A DNA stretch of 64,000 bases from Shewanella oneidensis MR-1 (GTDB taxonomy: Bacteria; Pseudomonadota; Gammaproteobacteria; Enterobacterales; Shewanellaceae): assembly GCF_000146165.2 (NCBI RefSeq), contig NC_004347.2, positions 3,524,508-3,588,507 on the forward strand. The letters run 5' to 3'. A model generated the notes under the pieces. The model was not told where the DNA came from and made no database searches. It worked only from the letters and a program-made list of their open reading frames with translations. Positions 36,086 through 45,251 of the stretch are shown here, piece after piece; position 1 is the first letter of the stretch; every line of letters starts with the position of its first letter. The translations under genes and the position numbers were made by a program.

Positions 36086-36778
36086 CTATAACACTTGCAC
36101 TATTGGCCACATTAAATTGGCAAAAACCAAACCTGCGAGCATCAGCACAATAATAAGCGCAAGCCATTGAGACTTAAAAACTAACGGTGATTTAGCAGCA
36201 ATAGCATTTTCGCGCTGAGGAATGCGCTTATAGCCACTGAGCATTGCACCAACTAGCTTGTCCCCTTTCACCGCATGCACAACCACAGCTAATACATGCA
36301 CAACAATCAGTAGTAGGATCACGTTAAAATTCATCTTATGCAGCCAAGTCAGGAAAGTACTGGTATCGGAGCTAACGTAGCTATATAAAGGGCCCTCAGT
36401 AAACACATCATCAGTTACAAATAATCCCGTGACTAACTGCAGACTAATAATAGTAATCAGCGCTATGACCATGTATCCGCCCATCGGATTATGCCCTAGT
36501 ACCACAGATAACCCTTTTGAACGCACATCTTTCAAATAGGCGAGCACGACCTTGGGATGATGAACAAAATGGCTGAATTTAGCGGTATCACTGCCGAACA
36601 AGCCCCATAACAGCCGAAAACCAATCAAGATTAACAGACTGTAAGCAAAAATCTGATGCCATTGCATTTCTCCCGCATCGGCACTCCACCATAGTAATGC
36701 CATCAGCGCCACCATGGCCCAATGAAAAAAGCGCGTGGATAAATCCCAGACTCTAACCTTGATATGTTCGGTTTCCAT
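36086..36778 (-). CDS. Cytochrome b561-family membrane protein (Ni/Fe-hydrogenase-type b cytochrome)
   Basis: A 230-residue di-heme b-type cytochrome from the ATG at 36778 (METEHIKVRVWDLSTRFFHW); a start four codons earlier is possible. It has four transmembrane helices (about 15-35, 45-65, 95-120, 145-165) and a fifth at the C-terminus (WLALIIVLMLAGLVFANLMW). Heme ligands are probably the histidines in RFFHW, MQWHQIF, LGHNPMGGY and VVHVLAVVVHAVKG. Members pass electrons between quinones and periplasmic c-type cytochromes. The small cytochrome c' encoded convergently may be a partner; that is inference. Confidence 0.88.
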   Translation of the reverse strand: METEHIKVRVWDLSTRFFHWAMVALMALLWWSADAGEMQWHQIFAYSLLILIGFRLLWGLFGSDTAKFSHFVHHPKVVLAYLKDVRSKGLSVVLGHNPMGGYMVIALITIISLQLVTGLFVTDDVFTEGPLYSYVSSDTSTFLTWLHKMNFNVILLLIVVHVLAVVVHAVKGDKLVGAMLSGYKRIPQRENAIAAKSPLVFKSQWLALIIVLMLAGLVFANLMWPIVQVL

Positions 36779-37078
36779 AATACCTACCACTTACCTGAGC
36801 AATGAAATTGAATTAGTGGGTATTCTATCGGGATCTTGTGGAAAACTTAAAGTAAAGATAGGTAAATCAGGGGAAAGACGGTGCAGTTATCCCATCGAAT
36901 ATGGCCTGTTCTGGCTGGTAATTCAAGTCTTTTCGACCAAGAATCCCCGAGATTTGTCTAAGCGATCAAATATCCAACGAACAGTATCGAACCGGGTAAA
37001 AAGTGTGATTTAACTCTCGTTTTTAAAGGCATAGATTGGTAATCTGAAACCGAAGAAAACAAATAGAAGGTTCGACAT

Positions 37079-37435
37079 ATGCTAAAGATTACGAGCAAAC
37101 AATTAGAAGTAACTGCCCCAATCCGTGAACGCATTGAAAGCCGTTTCGAGAAACTTTCTAGGCACGATGTGCAGTTGATTAATCCCCATGTCATTATCAC
37201 CGAGGAGAAACCTGGTTTCAAAATTGAAGCATCGGTTGGCATCCCAAATGGAGAACTTTTTGCTCAAGCTAAACACGATAATCTTTATGCAGCTATCACT
37301 GCTATGGGTCAAAAATTAGAGAAACAGCTCAATCGATTAACCCATAAACCCGAGGCACAACGTTTTGCATCAATTGATCACTCTGAAGAAGCAATAAATG
37401 TAGAGGAGGATTACGAGGAGGAAGATGCCGCCTAA
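37079..37435 (+). CDS. raiA: Ribosome-associated inhibitor A (RaiA/YfiA)
   Basis: A 118-residue S30AE protein that binds 30S subunits under stress and keeps ribosomes as 70S monomers, opposing HPF dimerisation. It starts MLKITSKQLEVTAPIRERIESRFEKLSRHD, continues VIITEEKPGFKIEASVGIPNGELFAQAKHDNLYAAI, and ends in a very acidic tail (NVEEDYEEEDAA), the feature separating YfiA from HPF. The ATG lies after AGAAGG. A 1.1-kb gap follows; no terminator is evident directly after. Confidence 0.92.
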   Translation: MLKITSKQLEVTAPIRERIESRFEKLSRHDVQLINPHVIITEEKPGFKIEASVGIPNGELFAQAKHDNLYAAITAMGQKLEKQLNRLTHKPEAQRFASIDHSEEAINVEEDYEEEDAA

Positions 37436-38101
37436 TTTACTCGATGTTAGTGCGTTAGAGCGAGACCACATCACTTCGAGAGATATTAAGTAGATACAGT
37501 TTAATAGATAACATTTTTACACAATTTTGAAAAAATGCTTTAATGGTTAGTAAAAAAAATGTGAATCTTTAAATAACTACTACACTTTACTAAGTGACAT
37601 CAGAATCGAAGTGATGTGAATTTATAAAAATATATTAAGTACTATGACAAGGAGTCTTAAATAACACAAAACCACAAGATATCAGCAACTTAGAATTTAT
37701 CTACATATCAAAATATTAGTATTAAATTGAACAGTTTAACTTCTTTATTTATGGTTTAACACTAAATGGAGTACTGAAAAAATAGAAATTTATGGCTAAT
37801 GAAGACTCATTAATTGGGATTGTAAGCAAACCACCACTAGGGAGTTGTCTGTTACATCGTTTCCAGAATTAGATCCATACTCTTAAACCGCTATATGTTA
37901 CAAGCAAATTGCGATAGCTAATAGATGTTAATACTGAGAGAGGAGGACGTTAGCAATACCGCTAGAATTTTTAAGCACTACATTGATATTTTTTGTAATT
38001 TAACTTCGAACAATCAAACAATATTAGGAGGTTAATAGCATTATCGGCAATATAAGCAGACGCGAATATTGCTTTGAGTTGGCAAGAAGAATCTAAATAA
38101 T

Positions 38102-38194
38102 ATGGAACAAGGCTCGCTGCTTAACAGCAAATATACTAAGTACTCATGTGTACTAATCTTAGCCAATATTCTTTATTTACATTCTTGTTTTTGA
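38102..38194 (+). CDS. Possible 30-residue hydrophobic peptide
   Basis: ATG at 38102 starts MEQGSLLNSKYTKYSCV and continues into LILANILYLHSCF before TGA. A purine-rich AAGAAG lies about 12 bases upstream, further than ideal. The only support is the hydrophobic segment and position in an otherwise empty stretch, so it may be chance. Confidence 0.15.
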   Translation: MEQGSLLNSKYTKYSCVLILANILYLHSCF

Positions 38195-38335
38195 ATAATG
38201 AGTTACAGTGTTTAATAAACGAAAATTCGTGGTAAAGGGTATAGATTCGTTTATTCAAGTAGTAAGCAATACATTCTTTAATGTTAACAACACCTAAAAA
38301 CGAGGAGGAACAGTTTGCTTGACCAATTTATCAAC

Positions 38336-38365
38336 CAGCGCACCTTCGGGTGCGCTTTAATTTTT
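38336..38365 (+). terminator. Intrinsic terminator at the end of the 1.1-kb gap
   Basis: AGCGCACC/GGTGCGCT stem with a TTCG tetraloop, followed by TTAATTTTT. No annotated gene ends just before it, which suggests an unrecognised transcript arriving from the left. Confidence 0.7.
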
Positions 38366-38511
38366 CCTGTTTACATCTCTATATCCTAATTATTAGATAA
38401 ACCATTCTCGCGAATTTAGTACTCAAAACCCACATACCAAACATTAACCCCGCCTGAGTTTTAGTGTAAACTTATCCGTTCGTCTATAACTTTAAGCAAG
38501 GCATTGAAATC

Positions 38512-38976
38512 ATGACACAAGCGCTGTTTTATCTGATGCCACCAACGGGCGAAAACACAGCTCTGAGTGATTTATACCAATTGGCTTGCCGCCTATCCCA
38601 ACGAGCGTTTATAGACCAACAACAGGTCTACATTCATTGCCAAGATAAAAATGTAGCCTTCGAAATTGACGAGTTATTGTGGCAGTTTGATCCCAGTGCT
38701 TTTGTCCCACACAACCTAAAAGGTGAAGGCCCAACCACTGGTTCACCCGTTGAAATCGGTTTTGATCGACTTGGACCTAACAAAAGTCGCCAACTTCTGA
38801 TTAATCTTGCAGACCAAGTACCGCCATTTGCGGTAAACTTTGGTCAAATCTTCGATTTTGTGGCTAATGACGACCAACATAAAGTGATAGCACGTGAACG
38901 CTACCGCCAATACCGTGGCCTAGGGATTGAATTAACAACCCAAAATCTAGCGACACATCCACTTAATTTAGTTTGA
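38512..38976 (+). CDS. holC: DNA polymerase III subunit chi
   Basis: A 154-residue clamp-loader accessory subunit that bridges the psi subunit and SSB. Characteristic stretches are ALFYLMPP, YQLACRLSQRAFIDQQQVYIHCQD (about 26-49), LLWQFDPSAFVPHNL (about 56-70) and DFVANDDQHKVIARERYRQYR near the end. It is 15 bases upstream of valS, the conserved gammaproteobacterial pairing. The pepA gene that often precedes holC is absent here and replaced by the gene-poor gap. Confidence 0.93.
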   Translation: MTQALFYLMPPTGENTALSDLYQLACRLSQRAFIDQQQVYIHCQDKNVAFEIDELLWQFDPSAFVPHNLKGEGPTTGSPVEIGFDRLGPNKSRQLLINLADQVPPFAVNFGQIFDFVANDDQHKVIARERYRQYRGLGIELTTQNLATHPLNLV

Positions 38977-38991
38977 GACAGATACGTTCCC

Positions 38992-41868
38992 ATGGAAAAA
39001 ACATACGATCCTCAGTCCATTGAGCAGACTCTTTACCAAAACTGGGAAGAGAAAGGTTATTTTAAACCCCACGGCGATGCCTCACAGGGCAACTATTGCA
39101 TCATGATCCCGCCGCCCAACGTGACGGGTAGCCTGCACATGGGTCACGCCTTCCAAGATACCATCATGGATACCTTGATCCGCTACCAACGTATGAAGGG
39201 TAAAAATACCCTGTGGCAGGTCGGTACAGATCACGCTGGTATTGCGACGCAAATGCTGGTTGAGCGTAAGCTTGAAGCTGAAGAAGGCAAGAGCCGCCAT
39301 GATCTTGGTCGTGATGTCTTTATGGAAAAAGTTTGGGAATGGAAAGCACAATCTGGCGGCACCATCACTAAGCAGCTACGTCGTATGGGCGCATCGGTTG
39401 ATTGGGATCGCGAGCGTTTTACCATGGATGAAGGTTTGTCAAAAGCCGTTCAAGAAGTGTTTGTCCGTCTCTACGAAGACGATTTGATTTACCGTGGAAA
39501 ACGCTTAGTAAACTGGGATCCTAAACTGCATACCGCAATTTCTGATCTCGAAGTGGAAAACAAAGAGAAACAAGGCCATATGTGGCATCTGCGTTATCCA
39601 CTGGCCGACGGTGAACTGACCGCGGATGGTAAAGATTATTTAGAAGTTGCCACCACTCGTCCGGAAACTATGCTGGGCGATAGCGCGGTGGCGGTTCACC
39701 CTGATGATGAACGTTATCAAGCATTGATTGGCAAATATATTCTGCTGCCTATCGTGAATCGTCGCATCCCAATCGTTGCCGATGATTATGTGGACATGGC
39801 TTTTGGTACAGGTTGTGTGAAAATCACTCCTGCCCACGACTTTAATGACTATGAAGTTGGTAAGCGCCACAAGCTGCCCATGTTCAACGTGTTAACCTTA
39901 GATGCAGCCATTCGCTCATCAGCAGAAGTGGTTAACACTGATGGCACCATCAACACCAGCTTAGATGGCAGCCTACCCGAGCGCTACGCAGGTTTAGATC
40001 GTTTCAAAGCCCGTGATGCCATCGTTGCCGAATTTGAAACCTTAGGCCTGCTCGAGAAAATCGCGCCGCACGGCTTAAAAGTGCCCTATGGTGACCGTTC
40101 TGGTGTAGTTATCGAGCCAATGCTGACCGACCAATGGTACGTAGCAGTTGCGCCTATGGCCAAAACCGCAATCGAAGCCGTTGAAAATGGCGATATCAAG
40201 TTCGTGCCACAGCAGTACGAAAACATGTACTTCTCTTGGATGCGCGACATTCAAGATTGGTGTATTTCTCGCCAATTATGGTGGGGGCACCGCATCCCAG
40301 CTTGGTACGACACAAACGGTAAGGTCTATGTAGGCCGCACCGAAGCAGAAGTGCGTGCTAAGCACGATATCGATGATGCAATCGCCCTACGCCAAGATGA
40401 AGATGTATTGGATACTTGGTTCAGCTCAGCGCTGTGGACATTCTCCACCTTAGGCTGGCCTGACAATGTTGAAGATTTAAAAACCTTCCATCCAACCGAC
40501 GTGTTGGTAACTGGTTTTGACATCATCTTCTTCTGGGTTGCCCGTATGATCATGATGACCATGCACTTCATCAAAGATGAAGATGGTAAACCACAAGTAC
40601 CATTCAAAACCGTCTACGTGACGGGTCTTATCCGCGATGAAGCGGGCAATAAGATGTCAAAATCTAAGGGCAATGTACTTGACCCATTAGATATGATCGA
40701 CGGTATCGATCTTGAAACCCTCGTTGAAAAACGTACTGGCAACATGATGCAGCCTCAGCTAGCCGCCAAGATCGAAAAGAGCACCCGTAAAGAATTCGAG
40801 AACGGTATCGAAGCTCACGGTACTGATGCCCTGCGCTTTACTCTGGCGGCAATGGCCTCAACGGGCCGTGATATCAATTGGGACATGAAACGTTTAGACG
40901 GTTACCGCAGCTTCTGTAACAAGTTATGGAACGCGTCACGCTACGTGCTGATGAATACCGAAGGCCAAGATTGCGGCCCGAACTCTCCGGACTACCAAGG
41001 CGGCGAGATGGAACTGTCACTGGCGGATCGCTGGATCATCGATTTATTCAACCAAACCGTAAAAACCTATGACGAGCACATGGCAAGCTACCGCTTCGAT
41101 CTCGCAGCTAACACGTTGTACGAGTTCACTTGGAATCAGTTCTGCGATTGGTACTTAGAGTTAACTAAGCCTGTCCTGCAAAACGGCACCGAAGCGCAAA
41201 TGCGTGGTACGCGTCATACGCTGGTCAATGTTTTAGAAGCGATGCAACGTCTGATGCATCCAATGATGCCGTACATCACTGAAACCATCTGGCAACGCGT
41301 TAAACCGCTGACTGGCGTCCAAGGTGACACCATTATGCTGGCGCCATTCCCTGCATTTGATGCAGCTAAAGTGGATGCGACCGCGATGGCCGACCTCGAG
41401 TGGGTTAAGCAAGTGATTGTTGCTGTACGTAATATCCGTGCAGAGCTCAATATTGCGCCTTCTAAGCCATTAAACGCCTTATTACGCGGCGTGAGTGCTC
41501 AAGATAAAGCCCGCATTGAAGCTAACCAAGCCTTCTTCGCGACCTTGGCACGCTTAGAAAGTATGACGATTCTAGGTGAAGGTGAAACAGCACCGATGTC
41601 AACTACGGGTTTGATTGGTGAGATGGAATTATTAATTCCGATGGCAGGTCTGGTTGATGTGGCTGCCGAAATGGCCCGTATCGACAAACAACTTGAAAAA
41701 CTAACCCAAGAAATTGCCCGTATCGAAGGTAAATTATCCAATGAAGGTTTCGTTGCAAAAGCGCCGCCAGCCGTTATTGATAAAGAGCGCGCCAAAATGG
41801 CCGATCTCAGCCGCGATATTGACAAGTTAACAGAGCAAAAAGCGGAATTTGCTAAGTTAGAAGCATAA
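38992..41868 (+). CDS. valS: Valyl-tRNA synthetase
   Basis: A 958-residue class I aminoacyl-tRNA synthetase charging tRNA-Val. The HIGH motif is in [14 protein letters not shown] (about 42-55) and KMSKS in [10 protein letters not shown] (about 554). The editing CP1 domain (about 200-340) contains [29 protein letters not shown], an anticodon-binding domain, and a C-terminal coiled-coil ([23 protein letters not shown]) follow as usual. It is co-transcribed with holC, with an intrinsic terminator after the stop. Confidence 0.98.
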   Translation: MEKTYDPQSIEQTLYQNWEEKGYFKPHGDASQGNYCIMIPPPNVTGSLHMGHAFQDTIMDTLIRYQRMKGKNTLWQVGTDHAGIATQMLVERKLEAEEGKSRHDLGRDVFMEKVWEWKAQSGGTITKQLRRMGASVDWDRERFTMDEGLSKAVQEVFVRLYEDDLIYRGKRLVNWDPKLHTAISDLEVENKEKQGHMWHLRYPLADGELTADGKDYLEVATTRPETMLGDSAVAVHPDDERYQALIGKYILLPIVNRRIPIVADDYVDMAFGTGCVKITPAHDFNDYEVGKRHKLPMFNVLTLDAAIRSSAEVVNTDGTINTSLDGSLPERYAGLDRFKARDAIVAEFETLGLLEKIAPHGLKVPYGDRSGVVIEPMLTDQWYVAVAPMAKTAIEAVENGDIKFVPQQYENMYFSWMRDIQDWCISRQLWWGHRIPAWYDTNGKVYVGRTEAEVRAKHDIDDAIALRQDEDVLDTWFSSALWTFSTLGWPDNVEDLKTFHPTDVLVTGFDIIFFWVARMIMMTMHFIKDEDGKPQVPFKTVYVTGLIRDEAGNKMSKSKGNVLDPLDMIDGIDLETLVEKRTGNMMQPQLAAKIEKSTRKEFENGIEAHGTDALRFTLAAMASTGRDINWDMKRLDGYRSFCNKLWNASRYVLMNTEGQDCGPNSPDYQGGEMELSLADRWIIDLFNQTVKTYDEHMASYRFDLAANTLYEFTWNQFCDWYLELTKPVLQNGTEAQMRGTRHTLVNVLEAMQRLMHPMMPYITETIWQRVKPLTGVQGDTIMLAPFPAFDAAKVDATAMADLEWVKQVIVAVRNIRAELNIAPSKPLNALLRGVSAQDKARIEANQAFFATLARLESMTILGEGETAPMSTTGLIGEMELLIPMAGLVDVAAEMARIDKQLEKLTQEIARIEGKLSNEGFVAKAPPAVIDKERAKMADLSRDIDKLTEQKAEFAKLEA

Positions 41869-41887
41869 AAGCTAACTCACGTCCCCT

Positions 41888-41916
41888 AAGGGCTGTTTCA
41901 TACAGCCCTTTTCTTT
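41888..41916 (+). terminator. Intrinsic terminator after valS
   Basis: AAGGGCTGT/ACAGCCCTT stem with a 5-base loop and a following T-rich run. Confidence 0.85.
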
Positions 41917-42418
41917 ATCCAAAAAAACAAGCTTTATTATAATCAATTGGTTGTGCCATCCACCTCACAATGCATAACAGACAAGCTCCTTAATAATGCA
42001 GTCCTTATAGCAATCACATTAAATATCTACTCAGTTCAGAGGCTCACAGGCATCTCAATCCAATGCGCATTGACGCAGAAATGGTTATTCCCTTTTAAGT
42101 CAAAACAACAGAAGTGGAATGTCTGTGAGGCTTCCGAAGGGCGGCTGATGTCCACTGCATGGCAACGCGCTTGATACACGTTTAAGGCTTTAGACAGAGC
42201 ACCACTATACCTTCAAGTCTTCGCCTTATCTAAAGCTCGTTGAACTCCCGCTGAATGAACAGATAGTTAATACGATTGGTATTATGCACTTAGAAGCAAG
42301 CTACGATGATAAAATCACACTCGGAGATTAGTATATAAGGCAGCGTAAAAGGAGGGTTATCAACGCTCTAAAGCACCAAAGATATTGCGGTCAAAGCAGA
42401 TACAGCGGAAAAATCCCA
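41917..42418. other. Intergenic region between valS and the tRNA cluster
   Basis: About 500 bases. A 75-codon plus-strand frame (41947-42174) ends in a Lys/Trp-containing stretch (WLFPFKSKQQKW) and has no ribosome-binding site; it does not match a family I know. Nothing else is recognised. Confidence 0.35.
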
Positions 42419-42420
42419 AT

Positions 42421-42450
42421 AAAAAAGCCCTGCACTGTTATGCAAGGCTT
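42421..42450 (-). terminator. Intrinsic terminator of the tRNA cluster
   Basis: On the minus strand AAGCCTTGCA pairs with TGCAGGGCTT and is followed by TTTT, 20 bases after the last tRNA. Confidence 0.8.
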
Positions 42451-42469
42451 ATCTATATCTATCAATAGA

Positions 42470-42546
42470 TGGTGCGCGTGGAAGGATTCGAACCTCCGAC
42501 CGCCTGGTTCGTAGCCAGGTACTCTATCCAGCTGAGCTACACGCGC
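42470..42546 (-). tRNA. tRNA-Arg (ACG), copy 1
   Basis: 77 bases with encoded CCA. Acceptor stem GCGCGTG/CACGCGC, D-arm AGCTCAGCTGGATAGAGT, anticodon loop CTACGAA (anticodon ACG, read as ICG), T-loop TTCGAAT. Last gene of the cluster. Confidence 0.97.
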
Positions 42547-42641
42547 TAAATCGATCACTTGAGTTGCTAATTCATCAACAGACTAGAGTCTAGAAGAAGC
42601 ACTTTAGTCTCGCAAATAAAATCCATTCACTGCGAATAGAA

Positions 42642-42733
42642 TGGCGGAGAAGGAGGGATTCGAACCCTCGATGGGAGATAAAGCCCATACTCCCTTAGCA
42701 GGGGAGCGCCTTCGGCCACTCGGCCACCTCTCC
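42642..42733 (-). tRNA. tRNA-Ser (GCT), copy 1
   Basis: 92 bases with encoded CCA and the long variable arm of class II tRNAs. Anticodon loop CTGCTAA (anticodon GCT). Acceptor stem begins GGAGAGG. Confidence 0.97.
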
Positions 42734-42769
42734 GCAAAATCTGCATTTGTAAGCTATTGCTTACTAAAA

Positions 42770-42846
42770 TGGTGCGCGTGGAAGGAGTCGAACCTCCGAC
42801 CGCCTGGTTCGTAGCCAGGTACTCTATCCAGCTGAGCTACACGCGC
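42770..42846 (-). tRNA. tRNA-Arg (ACG), copy 2
   Basis: As copy 1, with acceptor GCGCGTG/CACGCGC. The T-loop reads TTCGACT rather than TTCGAAT. Confidence 0.96.
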
Positions 42847-42889
42847 ATTTTTTCATTTTGCTGACAAAGCCTTGGCTCTGCCTGCTAAT

Positions 42890-42966
42890 TGGTGCGCATG
42901 GAAGGAGTCGAACCTCCGACCGCCTGGTTCGTAGCCAGGTACTCTATCCAGCTGAGCTACATGCGC
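42890..42966 (-). tRNA. tRNA-Arg (ACG), copy 3
   Basis: Acceptor stem is the compensated variant GCGCATG/CATGCGC, so pair 5-68 is A-T instead of G-C. T-loop TTCGACT. Confidence 0.96.
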
Positions 42967-43009
42967 ATTTTAAACTTTTATCTCCACACCTTAGCATTGA
43001 GATGTAATA

Positions 43010-43086
43010 TGGTGCGCGTGGAAGGATTCGAACCTCCGACCGCCTGGTTCGTAGCCAGGTACTCTATCCAGCTGAGCTACACGCGC
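43010..43086 (-). tRNA. tRNA-Arg (ACG), copy 4
   Basis: Identical in type to copy 1, with acceptor GCGCGTG/CACGCGC and T-loop TTCGAAT. Confidence 0.97.
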
Positions 43087-43169
43087 TTAAAAATACTTAC
43101 TGAAGCAATTAACTACAAAATTTCGCCTGAAATTCAAACCTGATGAGTTAAACATAACTGATGCAGAAA

Positions 43170-43246
43170 TGGTGCGCGTGGAAGGATTCGAACCTCCGAC
43201 CGCCTGGTTCGTAGCCAGGTACTCTATCCAGCTGAGCTACATGCGC
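43170..43246 (-). tRNA. tRNA-Arg (ACG), copy 5, with acceptor-stem mismatch
   Basis: The 5' side reads GCGCATG but the 3' side reads CACGCGC, leaving A5 opposite C68. All other features are normal. It looks like a hybrid of the two acceptor variants in the cluster. Confidence 0.93.
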
Positions 43247-43277
43247 GACTTGTACTTTATCTTGCTTTAATAAAAAA

Positions 43278-43354
43278 TGGTGCGCGTGGAAGGATTCGAA
43301 CCTCCGACCGCCTGGTTCGTAGCCAGGTACTCTATCCAGCTGAGCTACACGCGC
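43278..43354 (-). tRNA. tRNA-Arg (ACG), copy 6
   Basis: 77 bases, acceptor GCGCGTG/CACGCGC, anticodon ACG, encoded CCA. First Arg gene after tRNA-Ser copy 2. Confidence 0.97.
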
Positions 43355-43374
43355 AGTTTTTTATCGGTAAGAAA

Positions 43375-43466
43375 TGGCGGAGAAGGAGGGATTCGAACCC
43401 TCGATGGGAGATAAAGCCCATACTCCCTTAGCAGGGGAGCGCCTTCGGCCACTCGGCCACCTCTCC
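43375..43466 (-). tRNA. tRNA-Ser (GCT), copy 2
   Basis: 92 bases, same sequence type as copy 1. It is the first gene of the cluster, about 200 bases downstream of csrA, as serV in E. coli. Confidence 0.97.
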
Positions 43467-43610
43467 GTTTTCTTGGCGCACATATTACTGTTTGACGAAA
43501 ATAAGTCAAACCCTTTTTCTGAAACCGATTCCATTTGAACTGTTTTTAATCACATTGCTGTTATATCAAGCCAATGTGTTGATTTACGCCAATCTTTCGG
43601 TTTCAAAAAT

Positions 43611-43640
43611 AAAAAAGTCAGTTAAAAAACTGACTTTTTT
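43611..43640 (-). terminator. Intrinsic terminator after csrA
   Basis: AAAAAAGTCAGTT/AACTGACTTTTTT perfect stem with a 4-base loop, between csrA and the tRNA cluster, with T-runs on both strands. Confidence 0.88.
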
Positions 43641-43669
43641 ATCTAGCTAATACGCGCATAAGCTTTGTA

Positions 43670-43867
43670 TTAAAAGTTACCGCCTTCAGAAGGCGTACCT
43701 GATTTTTCAGATTGAATGCGTTGGTAGATTTCTTCGCGGTGAACAGAAACCTCTTTCGGTGCATTCACACCAATACGCACTTGATTGCCTTTTACCCCTA
43801 GCACAGTAACTGTGACTTCATCACCAATCATCAGTGTTTCGCCAACACGACGAGTCAAAATCAGCAT
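43670..43867 (-). CDS. csrA: Carbon storage regulator CsrA
   Basis: A 65-residue RNA-binding dimer that blocks translation of, or stabilises, target mRNAs by binding GGA sites, controlling motility, biofilm and metabolism. Sequence is near-canonical: [47 protein letters not shown]. The key RNA-contact residues (Leu4, Arg6, Arg7, Arg44) are present. The ATG has a GGAG site nearby, so CsrA may control its own translation. It follows lysC by about 120 bases, as in other Shewanella, and precedes the tRNA cluster. Confidence 0.97.
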
Positions 43868-43985
43868 TCGATAGCTCCTTTATGTCTTAATTCAGCTTAC
43901 ACACGGCACTCATCCGGTAGATGAGCTTATTATAGGGTCAGCTGAGTACAAATTAATAGTATTCAATACTCAAACAGTTATTTAA

Positions 43986-45242
43986 TTACACCTTATTTAG
44001 CTCGAAAGCATGATGCAACGCCCGAACCGCCTTGTGCAAGTCCCTTTCATCGATCACAGTTGACAATTTACTCTCCGATGTCGAAAGTAACTTAGCATGA
44101 ATTGTTTCGTTACCCAATACATCTAACATCTTAGTCAATAATCCAACTTTTGCCTGTAAACCTTTGCCAACTAAAGACACTTTTGCACGTTGGCGCTCAA
44201 CAATCAATTGCCCTAGATCAAGACTTTCGCTTAAAACCTCAAGCTCGTGCAATAAAATATCCACTTTAGCTTCGGCTAACATGAAACTGACTGACTCAAC
44301 AGGAGAAATTTCATTCAATTTCAAAGGAGTGATAAATTCAACATCTACCTCCAGTCGGGCCAAACAAGCCAATAGTGCTTGGTAACGCTCACTGCTGGTG
44401 AACAAACCTTCGATGGTCAACGTTGCTAAGGCTTTGTTGATCGCAATACCTTGTACAGATGCGGCCATCGCAAGCTCAGATTCATCACCAAATTGAATTA
44501 ATGTACCTTGCCCAGCTTCGAAACTCGACAACACCCGAAGCGGTACTTTAAAACGCTGTGCATATTCAACAGAATCAGGATGAAGTACTTTAGCGCCTAA
44601 CTTTGCCATTTCAAGCATGACGTCAAAGCCAATCACATCCAGACGCCTTGCGCTACTATCGATATTTGGGTCTGTAGTAAACACCCCTGAAACATCGGTA
44701 AATATCTGGCATTCATCGGCTCTTAACGCTGCGGCGAGCGCTACAGCCGTCGTATCGGAACCACCACGACCTAAGGTTGTGACATCGCCATTAGGATCGA
44801 TCCCTTGAAACCCTGCCACAATCGGCACAATGCCTTGTTCGAGCAAGGACGTTAAGTACGCCGTATCGACGCTCTCAATACTGGCACGACCAAACTGACT
44901 ATTTGTATGGATTTGCACTTGATCGCCAGTGAGCGATCTTGCCTTGATACCGCGACGCTGCAACGCCATCGCCATCAACGCAATACTAATTTGCTCACCC
45001 GTTGAGACCAACATATCGAGTTCCCGAGCACTCGCGCGGGGATCGATTTGCGCTGCTAGCGCAAATAGCCTATTTGTCTCCCCTGCCATAGCAGAAAGAA
45101 CTAATACTTGCTGCTCACCACTGTGAGCGGACTTTGCAATCTGTTCGGCAACCACTTCGATACGTTCAATTGAACCCACCGAAGTGCCACCAAACTTCTT
45201 CACAAAAAGCTTGCTACCACTAAGCTTTCGTTTTTCGAGCAC
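43986..45242 (-). CDS. lysC: Aspartate kinase (monofunctional)
   Basis: A 418-residue aspartokinase, first enzyme of the Lys/Met/Thr branch, distinct from ThrA. The kinase domain contains KKFGGTSVGS (about 14-23), TLGRGGSDTTAVALAAAL (about 165-182) and DVSGVFTTDP (about 193). Two ACT domains occupy about 270-410. It probably starts at the GTG 45242 with AGAGG upstream; the frame overlaps no other start. Nine bases separate it from alaS, so both are probably co-transcribed. The feedback inhibitor (lysine or threonine) cannot be read from sequence. Confidence 0.9.
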   Translation of the reverse strand: MLEKRKLSGSKLFVKKFGGTSVGSIERIEVVAEQIAKSAHSGEQQVLVLSAMAGETNRLFALAAQIDPRASARELDMLVSTGEQISIALMAMALQRRGIKARSLTGDQVQIHTNSQFGRASIESVDTAYLTSLLEQGIVPIVAGFQGIDPNGDVTTLGRGGSDTTAVALAAALRADECQIFTDVSGVFTTDPNIDSSARRLDVIGFDVMLEMAKLGAKVLHPDSVEYAQRFKVPLRVLSSFEAGQGTLIQFGDESELAMAASVQGIAINKALATLTIEGLFTSSERYQALLACLARLEVDVEFITPLKLNEISPVESVSFMLAEAKVDILLHELEVLSESLDLGQLIVERQRAKVSLVGKGLQAKVGLLTKMLDVLGNETIHAKLLSTSESKLSTVIDERDLHKAVRALHHAFELNKV

Positions 45243-45251
45243 AGCAACCTC

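Larger units (their letters stand above)
37436..38511. other. 1.1-kb AT-rich region without a convincing gene
   Basis: No frame of 60 codons exists on either strand. The base composition is clearly more AT-rich than the neighbours. Three AGGAGG sequences (about 37941, 38026, 38303) sit 85 and 277 bases apart, the first two followed by similar (A/T)TAGCA(A/T)TA stretches. A 30-codon frame with a hydrophobic segment (38102-38194) follows AAGAAG. A terminator at 38336-38365 closes the region on the plus strand. It could encode a small RNA or tiny peptides, or be the decayed remains of lost genes. Confidence 0.5.

Noticed and set aside
41947..42174. 75-codon frame after valS
   Set aside because: No ribosome-binding site and no family resemblance; listed only as part of the intergenic region.
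42889..43143. An 84-codon plus-strand frame across the tRNA cluster
   Set aside because: It is the antisense of tRNA-Arg genes; the repeated EGVEPPTAWFVARYSIQLSY-type peptide is a known artefact of tRNA complements.
42470..43466. Regular repeats with spacers resembling a CRISPR array
   Set aside because: Each repeat folds as a tRNA with anticodon and CCA; no cas genes are present.
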